Below, piece by piece: positions 9,069 to 19,186 of a stretch of DNA of 64,000 bases (positions are counted from its first letter, which is position 1; every line of letters begins with the position of its first letter). The notes under the pieces were generated by a model. The model saw only the letters and a program-made list of their open reading frames with translations. It ran no database searches and was not told the DNA's origin. The position numbers and the translations under genes are program-made. Source of the DNA: Propioniciclava sinopodophylli (GTDB lineage: Bacteria > Actinomycetota > Actinomycetes > Propionibacteriales > Propionibacteriaceae); contig NZ_SDMQ01000001.1 of the NCBI RefSeq assembly GCF_004324755.1, positions 372,001 through 436,000 on the forward strand. The letters run 5' to 3'.

Positions 9069-9782
9069 ATGGATGTCCCCCTGCTCGTGCGTGCGTTCGG
9101 CGCGTTCTTCGCGATCATGAACCCGTTCGTGGTGCTGCCGATGTTCCTGGTGCTGACGCAGGCCCAGGACCTGACGCACCAGCGGCGCACGGGCATGCGC
9201 ATCGTGCTCTACTGCCTCGTCATGGCGGCCATCGTCATGGTGAGCGGCACGGCGATCCTCGGGTTCTTCGGCATCTCGGTCGACCACTTCCGCGTCGCCG
9301 GCGGCATCGTCTTGCTGATGATCGGCCTCACCATGCTCAACGGCGGCAGCCCCGCCCACGAGGGGACGCCGCAGGAGAAGGCCCGCATGCGCGCCCGCGC
9401 GCTCCAACCCAGCGGCGGCCTCCACGACGAGCCGGGCGGGCGTCCGGTCGCTGTCGCCGAACCCGAGACGGACGCCAACGCCGACGTCGCGTTCTACCCG
9501 CTGACCTTCCCGATGCTGCTGGGCCCCGGCACCATCGCGTCGCTCATCGTGTTCACCGGCCAGGCGGGGAGCGTCTCCGGCTTCCTCGCCATCGTCACCG
9601 CCGTGGTGGCCGTGCTGGCGATCCTGGCGGTCGTGCTCTGGTTCGCCCCCGCGATCGGCAACCGGATGTCCCAGACGTTGCGCGTCATCATGACCCGCCT
9701 GATGGGCATGATCATCGCCTCCATCGCGGTCGCGATGGTCATCGAGGGGCTGTTGTCCCTTTTGCCCGCGCTGCGCGGCTGA
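9069..9782 (+). CDS. MarC family integral membrane protein
   Basis: 237 aa with about six membrane helices. It begins MDVPLLVRAFGAFFAIMNPFVVLPMF, the conserved N-terminal MarC block, and contains PLTFPMLLGPGTIAS in the second half. The loop between helices 3 and 4 (about residues 95-140) is longer than usual and hydrophilic. Function is unresolved despite the historical multiple-antibiotic-resistance name. The ATG at 9069 was chosen because the upstream extension has no membrane character. The 3' end overlaps the convergent phosphatase gene by 44 bases. Confidence 0.9.
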   Translation: MDVPLLVRAFGAFFAIMNPFVVLPMFLVLTQAQDLTHQRRTGMRIVLYCLVMAAIVMVSGTAILGFFGISVDHFRVAGGIVLLMIGLTMLNGGSPAHEGTPQEKARMRARALQPSGGLHDEPGGRPVAVAEPETDANADVAFYPLTFPMLLGPGTIASLIVFTGQAGSVSGFLAIVTAVVAVLAILAVVLWFAPAIGNRMSQTLRVIMTRLMGMIIASIAVAMVIEGLLSLLPALRG

Positions 9783-10530
9783 CCGCGTCCCAGACCTCGG
9801 GGCTCCGCGCCGCGAGCACCTTCTCGGGGGACGCCGAGGCCGTGGCGTACGGCGTCCCGTCGAGGAAGCGCACGACCCCGCCCAGTTCCTCCAGCATCAG
9901 GACGCCCGGCCAGTGGTCCCACGGGTGTCGCCCGTTGTGGATCAGGTAGTCGCGCTCACCGAGCGCGATGGCGGGGTAGTCGCCGGTGCAGCTGCCGGTC
10001 ATGGGCCACGGCTCGGCCAGCCCGGCGCCGCGCAAGTGGGCGTACTCGCGGGTGACGCCGCCCACAAGCAGGTCCCGCCCGGGCCGGGGCGGTGCCAGGG
10101 GCTCCCCGTCCACCCGGACGCCCGCGCCCCGTTCGGCGACGAGCATCTGGCGGACGCCGGCGCGCCACGTCCACGACCGCACCGGCACGCCGTCGACCAG
10201 CTCGGCCAGCAGCATGCCGAACTCGGGGATGCCGGCGACGAAGTTGCCCGTTCCGTCCACGGGGTCGACAAGCCAGACGTGCCCGAGGTCGATTCGCGCG
10301 GCCAGGCCGGGGTCGGCCGCGACGGCCTCCTCGCCGATGACGGTGGCGTCCGGGAACCACGCGCGCAGCGCGTCCGTCAGTACCACCTCGGCCCGCTGGT
10401 CGGCGACCGTGACGAGGTCGCCCGGGGACTTCTCGGCGACCTGGTCAGCGCGCAGGCGGTTGAAGAGCGGAATAACCACCTCGTCGCACGTGTTCACCAT
10501 CAGGCGGGAGATCTCGTCGGAACGGGGCAC
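9739..10530 (-). CDS. Inositol monophosphatase family protein
   Basis: 263 aa, a Mg-dependent phosphatase of the IMPase/FBPase fold. It shows GEEA (metal ligand Glu, about residue 71), DPVDGTGNF (metal-binding DPxDGT, about 90-98) and HPWDHWPGVLMLEELGG (C-terminal WDxxxG-like block). The start is GTG at 10530 with CAGACT six bases upstream. It is divergent from ino1 with 50 bases between, so the inositol-1-phosphate made by Ino1 is a natural substrate; histidinol phosphate is an alternative. It overlaps marC at the 3' end. Confidence 0.9.
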   Translation of the reverse strand: MPRSDEISRLMVNTCDEVVIPLFNRLRADQVAEKSPGDLVTVADQRAEVVLTDALRAWFPDATVIGEEAVAADPGLAARIDLGHVWLVDPVDGTGNFVAGIPEFGMLLAELVDGVPVRSWTWRAGVRQMLVAERGAGVRVDGEPLAPPRPGRDLLVGGVTREYAHLRGAGLAEPWPMTGSCTGDYPAIALGERDYLIHNGRHPWDHWPGVLMLEELGGVVRFLDGTPYATASASPEKVLAARSPEVWDAVSRAARAKGTTAPR

Positions 10531-10580
10531 GCGGGCAGTCTGCCACGCGGCTGAGGACGCAAGGAGCAGGTGGGTAACCG

Positions 10581-11681
10581 ATGGGTGATCGCACGATCAA
10601 GCTGGCCGTGGTGGGCGTGGGCAACTGCGCGAGTTCGCTGATCCAGGGAATCGAGTACTACAAGGACGCCGCGGACGACGCTTTCATCCCCGGCCTGATG
10701 CACGCCAACTTCGGCGGCTACCACGTGCGGGACATCGAGGTCGTCGCCGCGTTCGACGTGCACTCCGGCAAGGTCGGCCGAGACGTCGCCGAAGCCATCT
10801 ACGCCGAGCCCAACAACACCACCGTCTTCGCCCAGGTTCCGACCACCGGCGTGCTCGTGCAGCGCGGCCCCGTGCTGGACGGCGTCAACAAGTACACCGC
10901 GGACGTCGTGCCCGTGGACGCGTCCGCCGAGCCGGTCGACGTGGTGGCCGCGCTCAAGGCGTCCGGCGCCGAGGTGGTCGTCAACTACCTGCCGGTGGGC
11001 TCGCAGGAGGCGACCGAGTTCTACGCCAACGCCGCGATCGAGGCCGGGTGTGCGTTCGTGAACTGCATCCCGGTGTTCATCGCGTCGAACGAGGAGTGGG
11101 CGCAGAAGTTCGCGGACGCCGGCCTGCCGGTCGTCGGGGACGACATCAAGGCCCAGGTGGGCGCGACCATCGTGCACCGGACACTGACGAACCTGTTCCT
11201 GGACCGGGGCATGAAGATCAAGCACACCTACCAGCTGAACACCGGCGGCAACACCGACTTCCTGAACATGCTCGAGCGCGAGCGCCTCGCCGACAAGAAG
11301 ACCTCCAAGACCGAGGCCGTCACGTCGATGATCGAGGCCCGTGGTCAGTCCATCGACCCGTACGACATCCACGTCGGCCCGTCGGACTACGTGCCGTGGC
11401 AGAAGGACAACAAGGTCTGCTTCCTGCGCATCGAGTCGACGCACTTCGGCGACGTCCCGATGAACCTCGAGCTGCGCCTGTCGGTGGAGGACTCGCCGAA
11501 CTCGGCCGGCGTCGCCATCGACTCCATCCGCTGCGCCAAGCTCGCCCTGGACGCCGGCCTGTCGGGCGCCATCATCGAGCCGGCCGCCTACTTCAGCAAG
11601 CACCCGCCGGTGCAGATCGAGGACCGCGAGGCCCGCGAGCTCGTCGAGAAGTTCATCGACACCTACGGCCAGAAGGCCTGA
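10581..11681 (+). CDS. ino1: Inositol-3-phosphate synthase
   Basis: 366 aa. It converts glucose-6-phosphate to myo-inositol-1(3)-phosphate with NAD, the first step toward phosphatidylinositol and mycothiol. The NAD-binding glycine loop [11 protein letters not shown] is at the N-terminus, and the conserved core [11 protein letters not shown] and SKTEAV lies at about residues 218-240, typical of the short actinobacterial type. AAGGAG lies upstream of ATG 10581. It is paired divergently with an inositol monophosphatase. A 22-bp repeat array starts nine bases after the stop. Confidence 0.96.
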   Translation: MGDRTIKLAVVGVGNCASSLIQGIEYYKDAADDAFIPGLMHANFGGYHVRDIEVVAAFDVHSGKVGRDVAEAIYAEPNNTTVFAQVPTTGVLVQRGPVLDGVNKYTADVVPVDASAEPVDVVAALKASGAEVVVNYLPVGSQEATEFYANAAIEAGCAFVNCIPVFIASNEEWAQKFADAGLPVVGDDIKAQVGATIVHRTLTNLFLDRGMKIKHTYQLNTGGNTDFLNMLERERLADKKTSKTEAVTSMIEARGQSIDPYDIHVGPSDYVPWQKDNKVCFLRIESTHFGDVPMNLELRLSVEDSPNSAGVAIDSIRCAKLALDAGLSGAIIEPAAYFSKHPPVQIEDREARELVEKFIDTYGQKA

Positions 11682-11689
11682 CCCCTCTC

Positions 11690-11876
11690 GCCGACAGCCC
11701 CGGCCTTTTGTGCCGAGAGCCCCGGTTCCGTCCGCCGACAGCCCCTCCGCCGCGTCGGCCGACGGGGCCGGGGCTGTCGGCGCGGAAAGCCGGGGCTCTC
11801 GGCGCGGGAAGCCGGGGCTCTCGGCGCGGAAAGCCGGGGCTCTCGGCGCGGAAAGCCGGAGCTGTCGGCGTGGGAA
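11690..11876. repeat. 22-bp repeat array, family B (eight units, both orientations)
   Basis: Three units in one orientation start GCCGA(C/G)AGCCC at 11690, 11712 and 11734. Five inverted units start GGGGCT(G/C)TCGGCG at 11770, 11792, 11814, 11836 and 11858 (the last GGAGCT). Spacing is exactly 22 bp throughout each block. It lies between ino1 and the dnaK promoter. Confidence 0.9.
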
Positions 11877-11895
11877 TACCCTGATCCGCCCCGGA

Positions 11896-11943
11896 GTTGA
11901 GTCAGATGAACTCAACTTCTCAGTTGAGCCTGCTAGGCTCAAT
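11896..11943 (+). promoter_or_regulatory. Two HAIR operators (HspR-binding) upstream of dnaK
   Basis: Site 1 is TTGAGT-N7-ACTCAA at 11897-11915. Site 2 is TTGAGC-N7-GCTCAA at 11924-11942. Both match the HspR-associated inverted repeat. A plausible -10 hexamer TAGGCT (11934-11939) lies inside site 2, so HspR binding would block RNA polymerase. HspR itself is encoded at the end of this operon, giving a feedback loop that uses DnaK as co-repressor in characterised actinobacteria. Confidence 0.9.
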
Positions 11944-11978
11944 CGCGAAGTTCCCCGAACTACTGGAGGTAACCCACC

Positions 11979-13850
<1,872 letters not shown>

Positions 13851-13856
13851 CCCGCA

Positions 13857-13917
13857 GGCCGGCTGGGTAGGCTCCGACACGGGCCCTGAGCCTGTCGAGG
13901 GGCCTGCCCAGCCGGCC
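13857..13917 (+). other. Large hairpin between dnaK and grpE with a REP-like core
   Basis: Arms GGCCGGCTGGG (13857-13867) and CCCAGCCGGCC (13907-13917) enclose a second imperfect hairpin containing CCCTGAGCCTGTCGAGGGG, which resembles the CCCTTCGACAGGCTCAGGG interspersed palindrome common in many bacterial genomes. Located inside the operon, it could be a processing or partial-termination site that makes dnaK more abundant than grpE. Confidence 0.6.
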
Positions 13918-13940
13918 ACCCGGTTCTTGAAGGAGAAGAC

Positions 13941-14546
13941 GTGACCCAGAATCCCAAAGACGAGTTCGTCCCCGACGGCCAAGCCGGCGGCGACGGTCCC
14001 GAGGAGCCCATCATCCCCGACGACGCGTCGCAGCTGATCGACATCGACTCGCCGGTGGACGCCCCCGTCGAGGGGACGGCCGAGGAGCGCTCGGCCGAGC
14101 CCGCGGCGTCCGCCCGTGAAGAAGACCTGGAGGCAGCCCTCGCCGAGCGCACCGCCGACTTGCAGCGCCTGCACGCCGAGTACGTGAACTACAAGAAGCG
14201 GGTCGACCGCGACCGTGACGTGGCGCGCCTCAAGGGCGTCGAGTCGGTCGTCAACGACCTGCTGCCCGTGGTGGACGCCATCGAGGCGGCGAGGCAGCAC
14301 GACCAGGTCGACGGCGGCTTCAAGCTCGTGGTCGAGGCCCTGCAGAAGGTGTTCGGCAAGCACGGCCTGGTCGTCTACGGCGAGGTCGGCGAGGAGTTCG
14401 ACCCGCACCTGCACGAGGCCCTGATGCAGGTGCCGCTGGAGGGCGACCACACCACGACGGTCATCTCGGCCGTCATGCAGAAGGGTATCCAGATGGGCGA
14501 CCGCATCGTCCGTCCCGCCCGCGTCGGCGTCGCCGACCCGAACTGA
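13941..14546 (+). CDS. grpE: Nucleotide exchange factor GrpE
   Basis: 201 aa, the ADP-release factor for DnaK. An acidic disordered N-terminus leads to a long helical dimerisation coil (about residues 55-110: [27 protein letters not shown]) and a C-terminal beta domain ([27 protein letters not shown]). The GTG start at 13941 has AAGGAG six bases upstream. Second gene of the HspR operon. Confidence 0.96.
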   Translation: MTQNPKDEFVPDGQAGGDGPEEPIIPDDASQLIDIDSPVDAPVEGTAEERSAEPAASAREEDLEAALAERTADLQRLHAEYVNYKKRVDRDRDVARLKGVESVVNDLLPVVDAIEAARQHDQVDGGFKLVVEALQKVFGKHGLVVYGEVGEEFDPHLHEALMQVPLEGDHTTTVISAVMQKGIQMGDRIVRPARVGVADPN

Positions 14547-14592
14547 ATGGTTTCGACCACGCTCACCGTCCACACACCGAGAGGAGGCGCCG

Positions 14593-15738
14593 ATGAGCAC
14601 CAAGGACTGGCTTGAAAAGGACTACTACAAGATCCTGGGCGTCTCCAAGGACGCCAAGCCCGAGGAGATCAAGAAGGCGTTCCGCAAGATCGCCCGCGAG
14701 AACCACCCGGACCAGAACCCCGGTAACAAGAAGGCCGAGGCGAGGTTCAAGGAGGCGTCCGAGGCCAACTCGGTGCTGTCCGACCCGAAGAAGCGCAAGG
14801 AGTACGACGAGCAGCGCTCGCTGTTCGGCGGCGGCTTCAAGTTCCCGGGCGCGGGCGGCGCCCGCCCCGGGGGCTACGGCTCGAGCGGTCCCTCGATGGA
14901 CGACCTGTTCCGCAATGCCACGTCGGGCAACCAGGACATCTCCGACCTGTTCGGGGGCCTGTTCGGCGGCACCACCACGCGCCGCACGACCCGCAGCCCG
15001 CGCCGCGGCACCGACATCGAGGGTGAGGTCACGATCGACTTCACCCAGGCTGTCGAGGGCACCACGGTGTCCCTGCAGACGGTGTCGGACGCCCCGTGCG
15101 CCTCGTGCCGGGGCACCGGCGCGAAGGCGGGCTCCGTGCCGAAGGTGTGCACCACCTGCCAAGGCTCGGGCATGAAGGAGACGCAGACCGCCGGTGGGTT
15201 CGCCATGGCCGAGCCGTGCCCCGAGTGCCGCGGCCGTGGCCTCGTGGTCGAGGACCCGTGCCCCGACTGCTCCGGCTCCGGGCGCGCCCGGTCGACCAAC
15301 ACCATGCAGGTCCGCGTGCCGGCCGGCGTGACCGACGGCCAACGCATCCGCATCAAGGGCAAGGGTGGGGCCGGCGAGAACGGCGGCCCCCCCGGCGACC
15401 TGTACGTGCTCGTCAACGTCCGCCCGCACCCGGTGTTCGGGCGCAAGGGAGACAACCTGACACTCGAGGTGCCGGTGACCTTCACCGAGGCCGCCCTGGG
15501 GGCCGACATCGAGGTGCCGACGCTGAACGGGCCGCCCGTCCGCCTGCGCGTTCCGGCGGGGACGCCCAACGGCCGCACGTTCCGCGTGCGCGGCAAGGGC
15601 GTCCGCAAGGCCAACGGCGACTACGGCGACCTGCTCGTGACCGTCAACGTTCAGGTGCCCTCGTCGCTTTCGGCCGAGGCCGAGGCCGCCCTGAGGAACT
15701 ACGCGGACGTCGTGGGCTCCGGCAACCCGCGCGCCTGA
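14593..15738 (+). CDS. dnaJ: Chaperone protein DnaJ (type I)
   Basis: 381 aa. An N-terminal J domain with the HPD tripeptide (ENHPDQNPG, about residue 35) is followed by a Gly/Phe-rich linker and a zinc-finger domain with four CxxCxGxG motifs (CASCRGTG, CTTCQGSG, CPECRGRG, CPDCSGSG) between residues about 165 and 235, then the C-terminal substrate-binding domains. GAGGAGG precedes the ATG. It stimulates DnaK ATPase and delivers clients. It sits between grpE and hspR, the standard actinobacterial order. Confidence 0.97.
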   Translation: MSTKDWLEKDYYKILGVSKDAKPEEIKKAFRKIARENHPDQNPGNKKAEARFKEASEANSVLSDPKKRKEYDEQRSLFGGGFKFPGAGGARPGGYGSSGPSMDDLFRNATSGNQDISDLFGGLFGGTTTRRTTRSPRRGTDIEGEVTIDFTQAVEGTTVSLQTVSDAPCASCRGTGAKAGSVPKVCTTCQGSGMKETQTAGGFAMAEPCPECRGRGLVVEDPCPDCSGSGRARSTNTMQVRVPAGVTDGQRIRIKGKGGAGENGGPPGDLYVLVNVRPHPVFGRKGDNLTLEVPVTFTEAALGADIEVPTLNGPPVRLRVPAGTPNGRTFRVRGKGVRKANGDYGDLLVTVNVQVPSSLSAEAEAALRNYADVVGSGNPRA

Positions 15739-15754
15739 CTGTTCGGGTGACGTG

Positions 15755-16180
15755 ATGTCGGACTTCCTGCCCGCACGGATGGACGTGGACGCGCCGCTGT
15801 TCACGGTGACCATGGCGGCGCGGCTCGCCGAGATGCACCCCCAGACCCTGCGCGGTTATGACCGTCTGGGCCTGGTGGTGCCGTCGCGCGCCAAGGGGCG
15901 CGGACGCCGCTACACGCTCCGCGACGTCGCCCGCCTGCGGCACATCCAGGTGCTGTCGCAGGAGGAGGGCATCAACCTCGAGGGCATCCGCCGCATCCTG
16001 GAGCTGGAGGCCCAGCTCGAGGATGCTCACGGCCAGGTCTCTCGCCTGGTCGAGATCATCCAGGCCCACCAGGTCGGCGACGACACCTCGGGGCGGACCT
16101 TCACCGCCGGCCACGGCACCGTCCACCTGGGCCGCACCGTCCGCTCGCGCTCCCCGCGCGCGCTGCCGTCGGGCCGCTGA
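15755..16180 (+). CDS. hspR: MerR-family heat-shock repressor HspR
   Basis: 141 aa. An N-terminal MerR-type winged HTH (FTVTMAARLAEMHPQTLRGYDRLGLV, residues about 15-40) carries the HspR-typical GRGRRYTLRDVARLRHIQ wing. A coiled segment (LELEAQLEDAHGQVSRLVEII) follows, then a basic tail. It represses dnaK and clpB operons at HAIR sites, using DnaK as co-repressor in studied species. ATG 15755 was chosen; a GTG three bases earlier is possible. Last gene of the chaperone operon. Confidence 0.93.
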   Translation: MSDFLPARMDVDAPLFTVTMAARLAEMHPQTLRGYDRLGLVVPSRAKGRGRRYTLRDVARLRHIQVLSQEEGINLEGIRRILELEAQLEDAHGQVSRLVEIIQAHQVGDDTSGRTFTAGHGTVHLGRTVRSRSPRALPSGR

Positions 16181-16195
16181 GCCCCCGCCCCCTTC

Positions 16196-16230
16196 GCCGA
16201 GGACTCGCCTAACTACCGCCGAGGACTCGT
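16196..16230. repeat. 22-bp repeat, family A (two units)
   Basis: GCCGAGGACTCG occurs at 16196 and 16218, exactly 22 bp apart, the second preceded by AACTACC. The pair lies between the hspR stop and the stop of the convergent gene at 16232, which begins two bases beyond the repeat. Confidence 0.85.
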
Positions 16231-16231
16231 C

Positions 16232-17125
16232 CTAGCTCGCGCGGCGCCGCGGCGGGCGCTTGTAGTCCATCGCTTCCGGGCACAGGCCGTGGTCGACCAC
16301 CGCGTCGCCGATCTGCGCCCGGATGCTGCTCACGAAAGGGCCCACGGCGTGGATGTCGTCGGCGACCCACCGAAGGACCGTCTGACCGATGCCGCGCAGG
16401 CGCTTGTCTCGTGCCGCCCGCGCCGCGAACTCGGCCTCGGGCGTCCGCCCCCTCAGCATCGCCTCGGTCAGCTTGACCGCCCCGTCGAACTCGCCCACGA
16501 CCTTGAAGAGGCGCCACCAGAAGTCCACGCGGCCGATGAAGCCCGCGGCGTCCGACATCTCCACCTGCAGTTCGGGCAGCGGGATGCCCTGCTGAAGCAT
16601 CACCCCGCGGCACACCGATTCGTAGGCCGACTCGCTTCGTGGGTCGGCCCGTCGCGCTGCCTCGGTGGCGAGTCGGCATCCGCGGCCGCCGCTGACCTCG
16701 GCGATCAACTCCGCGCGGTCGGCGCCCAACCGCAGGGCGGCGTCCGCCACGGCCAGGGCTGGGCCGAACCGGTAGCGGCGCATGAGGTCGGCGGCAGTGC
16801 GCGCGAGTGTGGTCGTGCGCTGCCCGTCGACCTCGGTCACGTTCGGAAGCACCTTCGGTCGCCGGTAACCGTGAGCGAGGTCGTTCTTCTGGCCGTGTCC
16901 ACCGAAGAGCCACAGTGTGTGGACGCGTTTCAGGTCGGCGCCCCAGAGCGGGAGGCCGTGCAGAACGGCGGCGGAGTCCTGGTTGAAGTAGGTGCCCAAG
17001 CCGTGGGTGGGAAGTGCGGCGAGCATGCGCTCGCGGTGGAGTTCGCGCTCGTCGAGCGGGGCGAAGTCGAGCAGGACGCCGCGACGCAGGCGGACGCGTT
17101 CGGGGAGGGGATCGTCGGAGTGCAT
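16232..17125 (-). CDS. DUF559/AbiEi-like protein with putative endonuclease-fold C-terminus
   Basis: 297 aa. The N-terminal half resembles the winged-helix AbiEi-type module common in actinobacterial orphans (LPTHGLGTYFNQDSAAVLHGLP). The C-terminal part (VDFWWRLFKVVGEFDG, then RDKRLRGIGQTVLRW) matches the DUF559 Vsr-like nuclease fold, with Asp/Glu in the expected E-x-D positions. Such proteins are abundant and mostly uncharacterised; no partner toxin or antitoxin lies alongside. The ATG start at 17125 has CATTGT six bases upstream. The stop codon TAG falls immediately beside the family A repeat. Confidence 0.7.
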   Translation of the reverse strand: MHSDDPLPERVRLRRGVLLDFAPLDERELHRERMLAALPTHGLGTYFNQDSAAVLHGLPLWGADLKRVHTLWLFGGHGQKNDLAHGYRRPKVLPNVTEVDGQRTTTLARTAADLMRRYRFGPALAVADAALRLGADRAELIAEVSGGRGCRLATEAARRADPRSESAYESVCRGVMLQQGIPLPELQVEMSDAAGFIGRVDFWWRLFKVVGEFDGAVKLTEAMLRGRTPEAEFAARAARDKRLRGIGQTVLRWVADDIHAVGPFVSSIRAQIGDAVVDHGLCPEAMDYKRPPRRRAS

Positions 17126-17213
17126 GCCCGGACAATGGGCGACACCTGCCGCCTCCGGTCAGTGAATCACGAGCCTGTGGATGGGCGTGCTCCGTTGAGG
17201 GGGTTGTCCACAG

Positions 17214-17954
17214 TCAGGAGAGGTGGCGCAGGAAGCGCTGCGGGTCGGCCAGAAAGTAGCGCTCGTTGACCACGAGGTCGAGATCCTCCCAAGCCCGCTG
17301 GTCAAGGCCGTCGGACGACAGTTGCAGGATGCGCGCCCCCGGCAATGCCGACAGCACGGGGGAGTGGGTGGCCATGAGCACTTGGACGCCCGGGTCGGCC
17401 AGCAGGTCGGTCAGAACGGCGAGGGCGTGGAGAGACGAGGTGAACGACAGGGCCGACTCGGGCTCGTCCAGCACGTACAGTCCGGGGCGGACGCGGCCGC
17501 GTCCGTCGTGCGTCTTGTCCTCGAGCATCGCGCGGAATGATTCGCCGTGGCTGAGGTGGTGGAAGGACGCCCCGTTGCTGGCCAGGTACGTGAACAGCCC
17601 GTGCATGGTTTCCGCGCGGAAGAAGTAGCCACCCTTGCTTGCGCCGGCGCCGCGCACCAGCTGAAGAGCCCCGGAGAGGGGCGATTCAGTGTGCGCCGTC
17701 GCGAACCGGGCGCCGGTCGAACCGCCTTCGGGATTGAGCCCGTACGCCTCTGCGACGGCCTCGATGATGGTCGACTTGCCCGAGCCGTTCTCCCCGACCA
17801 GCACGGTGGCCTGCGACAGGTCGAGCCCGTCGCGGAGCAGCGCGGCGACCGCGGGCACCTTGTACGGCCACAGCTTGGGTTCGATCGACGCGCCGGCCCG
17901 CATCGCCACCCGGCGCACGGGACGCCCGAGGCCGGGGATGGTCTGACGAGGCAT
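17214..17954 (-). CDS. Stand-alone ABC-type/AAA ATPase
   Basis: 246 aa. Walker A GENGSGKST (about residues 55-63), signature-like LSHGES (about 139), Walker B LYVLDEPES (about 160-168) and H-loop ATHSP (about 196) are all present, so it is a complete ABC-fold ATPase of the soluble RecF/SMC-like group, without membrane domains. ATG 17954 has TAAGCT six bases upstream, supporting a leaderless start. No nuclease partner of the OLD or Gabija type lies next to it, although the DUF559-like gene follows in the same direction. Role unknown. Confidence 0.75.
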   Translation of the reverse strand: MPRQTIPGLGRPVRRVAMRAGASIEPKLWPYKVPAVAALLRDGLDLSQATVLVGENGSGKSTIIEAVAEAYGLNPEGGSTGARFATAHTESPLSGALQLVRGAGASKGGYFFRAETMHGLFTYLASNGASFHHLSHGESFRAMLEDKTHDGRGRVRPGLYVLDEPESALSFTSSLHALAVLTDLLADPGVQVLMATHSPVLSALPGARILQLSSDGLDQRAWEDLDLVVNERYFLADPQRFLRHLS

Positions 17955-18014
17955 GCGGACAGCTTAGGAACACCCACCGACACTTCCCTGGCGATGATCC
18001 CCAGGTGCGGCCAT

Positions 18015-18075
18015 GAGTCCTCGCCGGAAGTTAGGGGAGTCCTCGGCGGTAGTTAGGGGAGTCCTGGGCGGTCCA
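18015..18075. repeat. 22-bp repeat array, family A (three units)
   Basis: GAGTCCT starts at 18015, 18037 and 18059, exactly 22 bp apart; the tails are GGAAGTTAGG, GGTAGTTAGG and GGTCC. It lies between the ATPase start and the promoter of the next gene. Confidence 0.88.
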
Positions 18076-18147
18076 CGTCCGGAAGATCTGTCGTGTGGAC
18101 GTGTCCGGTACGGGTGGGGGGTGATGAACTCGCCCGCCCGCGTGTGG

Positions 18148-18175
18148 TTGAATCGGCGGGCAAGACCCCGATATG
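18148..18175 (+). promoter_or_regulatory. Probable promoter of the 302-aa hypothetical gene
   Basis: TTGAAT (18148-18153) and GATATG (18170-18175) are separated by 16 bases, giving a transcript start about 20 bases before the ribosome binding site of the next gene. Confidence 0.5.
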
Positions 18176-18202
18176 GGGGTGACGTGTAGGGAGAGGTTGT
18201 CC

Positions 18203-19111
18203 ATGAGTGGAACCGCGGCGTCCACAAAGGTGTGGCGACGCATCGGCGTCCATGCACGTGAAGCCCTGCTGCGTTCGCTGAATTCGGTCGAGCTCCGCAC
18301 GATCCTGGCCGACGTGGCCCGGACGCGGGCGTCCGACGAGACGTACGCCGACCTGATCAAGCGCTGGCGCGAGGATCGCCTGCTCATGCCGAGCCTCCTC
18401 GACCCGCGCGAGGCCATTCCCGTCACTGCGCGGTTGTGGGAGGCCGTGCCCCGGGAGTTCGTCGGGGTCACGCTGTCCCAGCTGACGTCGCTGGGCTCAG
18501 GCATCCATCTCGGCGGGCTCGGGCAGAACCGCGTCGTCACCACGATGCGCGGCACCGAGGTGCTCGCCGACCCGGCACACGGGCTGGCGCTCGAGGCGTC
18601 CCGCCGGCGGCGCAACGGGCACTCGCGCGTCCACCTGGCCACGCACGCGCGCTGCACCCACGCCTGGGACCAGGCCGAAGAGTCGGCGCACGAGTTGCGT
18701 TTCTCCCTCGTGTCCAGCTGCCCCGACGGCGGCGGGCTCAGCACCGAGGCCGATCTGCTCGACCTGCACCTGGACTACTGGCGCGAGATCATCGGCAGCC
18801 TCGTGCCGCAGGGCCGCATCGAGCTCACCGTGTGGGACCACACGCTGGCCGGGCTGATCGAATCGCGGGGCACGCGCGACGACGTGATCGTCGTGGCCGG
18901 CAAGGACGACGACCGGCGCCCCTGGCGCAACCCGTACACGACGGCGGCGTTCCGCTTCGTCGTGCAGGGTGAGGAGCCGGTGGAGCTCGGGGACGGCGGC
19001 TTCGTCACGTGGACCCAGGCGCTCACCCGCAACCGCAAGGACCGCTGCCTCGTCTCCGGCATCAGCGTCGACGCGGTCGTGCCCCACACCTGGGGCGCTG
19101 CCGACCAGTGA
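18203..19111 (+). CDS. Hypothetical protein, 302 aa
   Basis: I do not recognise the family. ATG 18203 has AGGGAGAGG six bases upstream. The protein is soluble and mixed alpha/beta, with many Arg residues and blocks such as RVVTTMRGTEVLADPAHGL, RVHLATHARC and LRFSLVSSCPDG that look conserved. Late in the sequence IELTVWDHTLAGLIESRG and DDVIVVAGKDDD could form a beta-rich core. No signal peptide or transmembrane segment is seen. It lies alone between a repeat array and an esterase gene. Confidence 0.7.
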   Translation: MSGTAASTKVWRRIGVHAREALLRSLNSVELRTILADVARTRASDETYADLIKRWREDRLLMPSLLDPREAIPVTARLWEAVPREFVGVTLSQLTSLGSGIHLGGLGQNRVVTTMRGTEVLADPAHGLALEASRRRRNGHSRVHLATHARCTHAWDQAEESAHELRFSLVSSCPDGGGLSTEADLLDLHLDYWREIIGSLVPQGRIELTVWDHTLAGLIESRGTRDDVIVVAGKDDDRRPWRNPYTTAAFRFVVQGEEPVELGDGGFVTWTQALTRNRKDRCLVSGISVDAVVPHTWGAADQ

Positions 19112-19186
19112 GGTGAGGGCTTCGCTCATCCGACGCGGAGCTGCAGGGTGGTCGGCGGCTCCGAACCCGAGCACGAAGGAGTGCCC

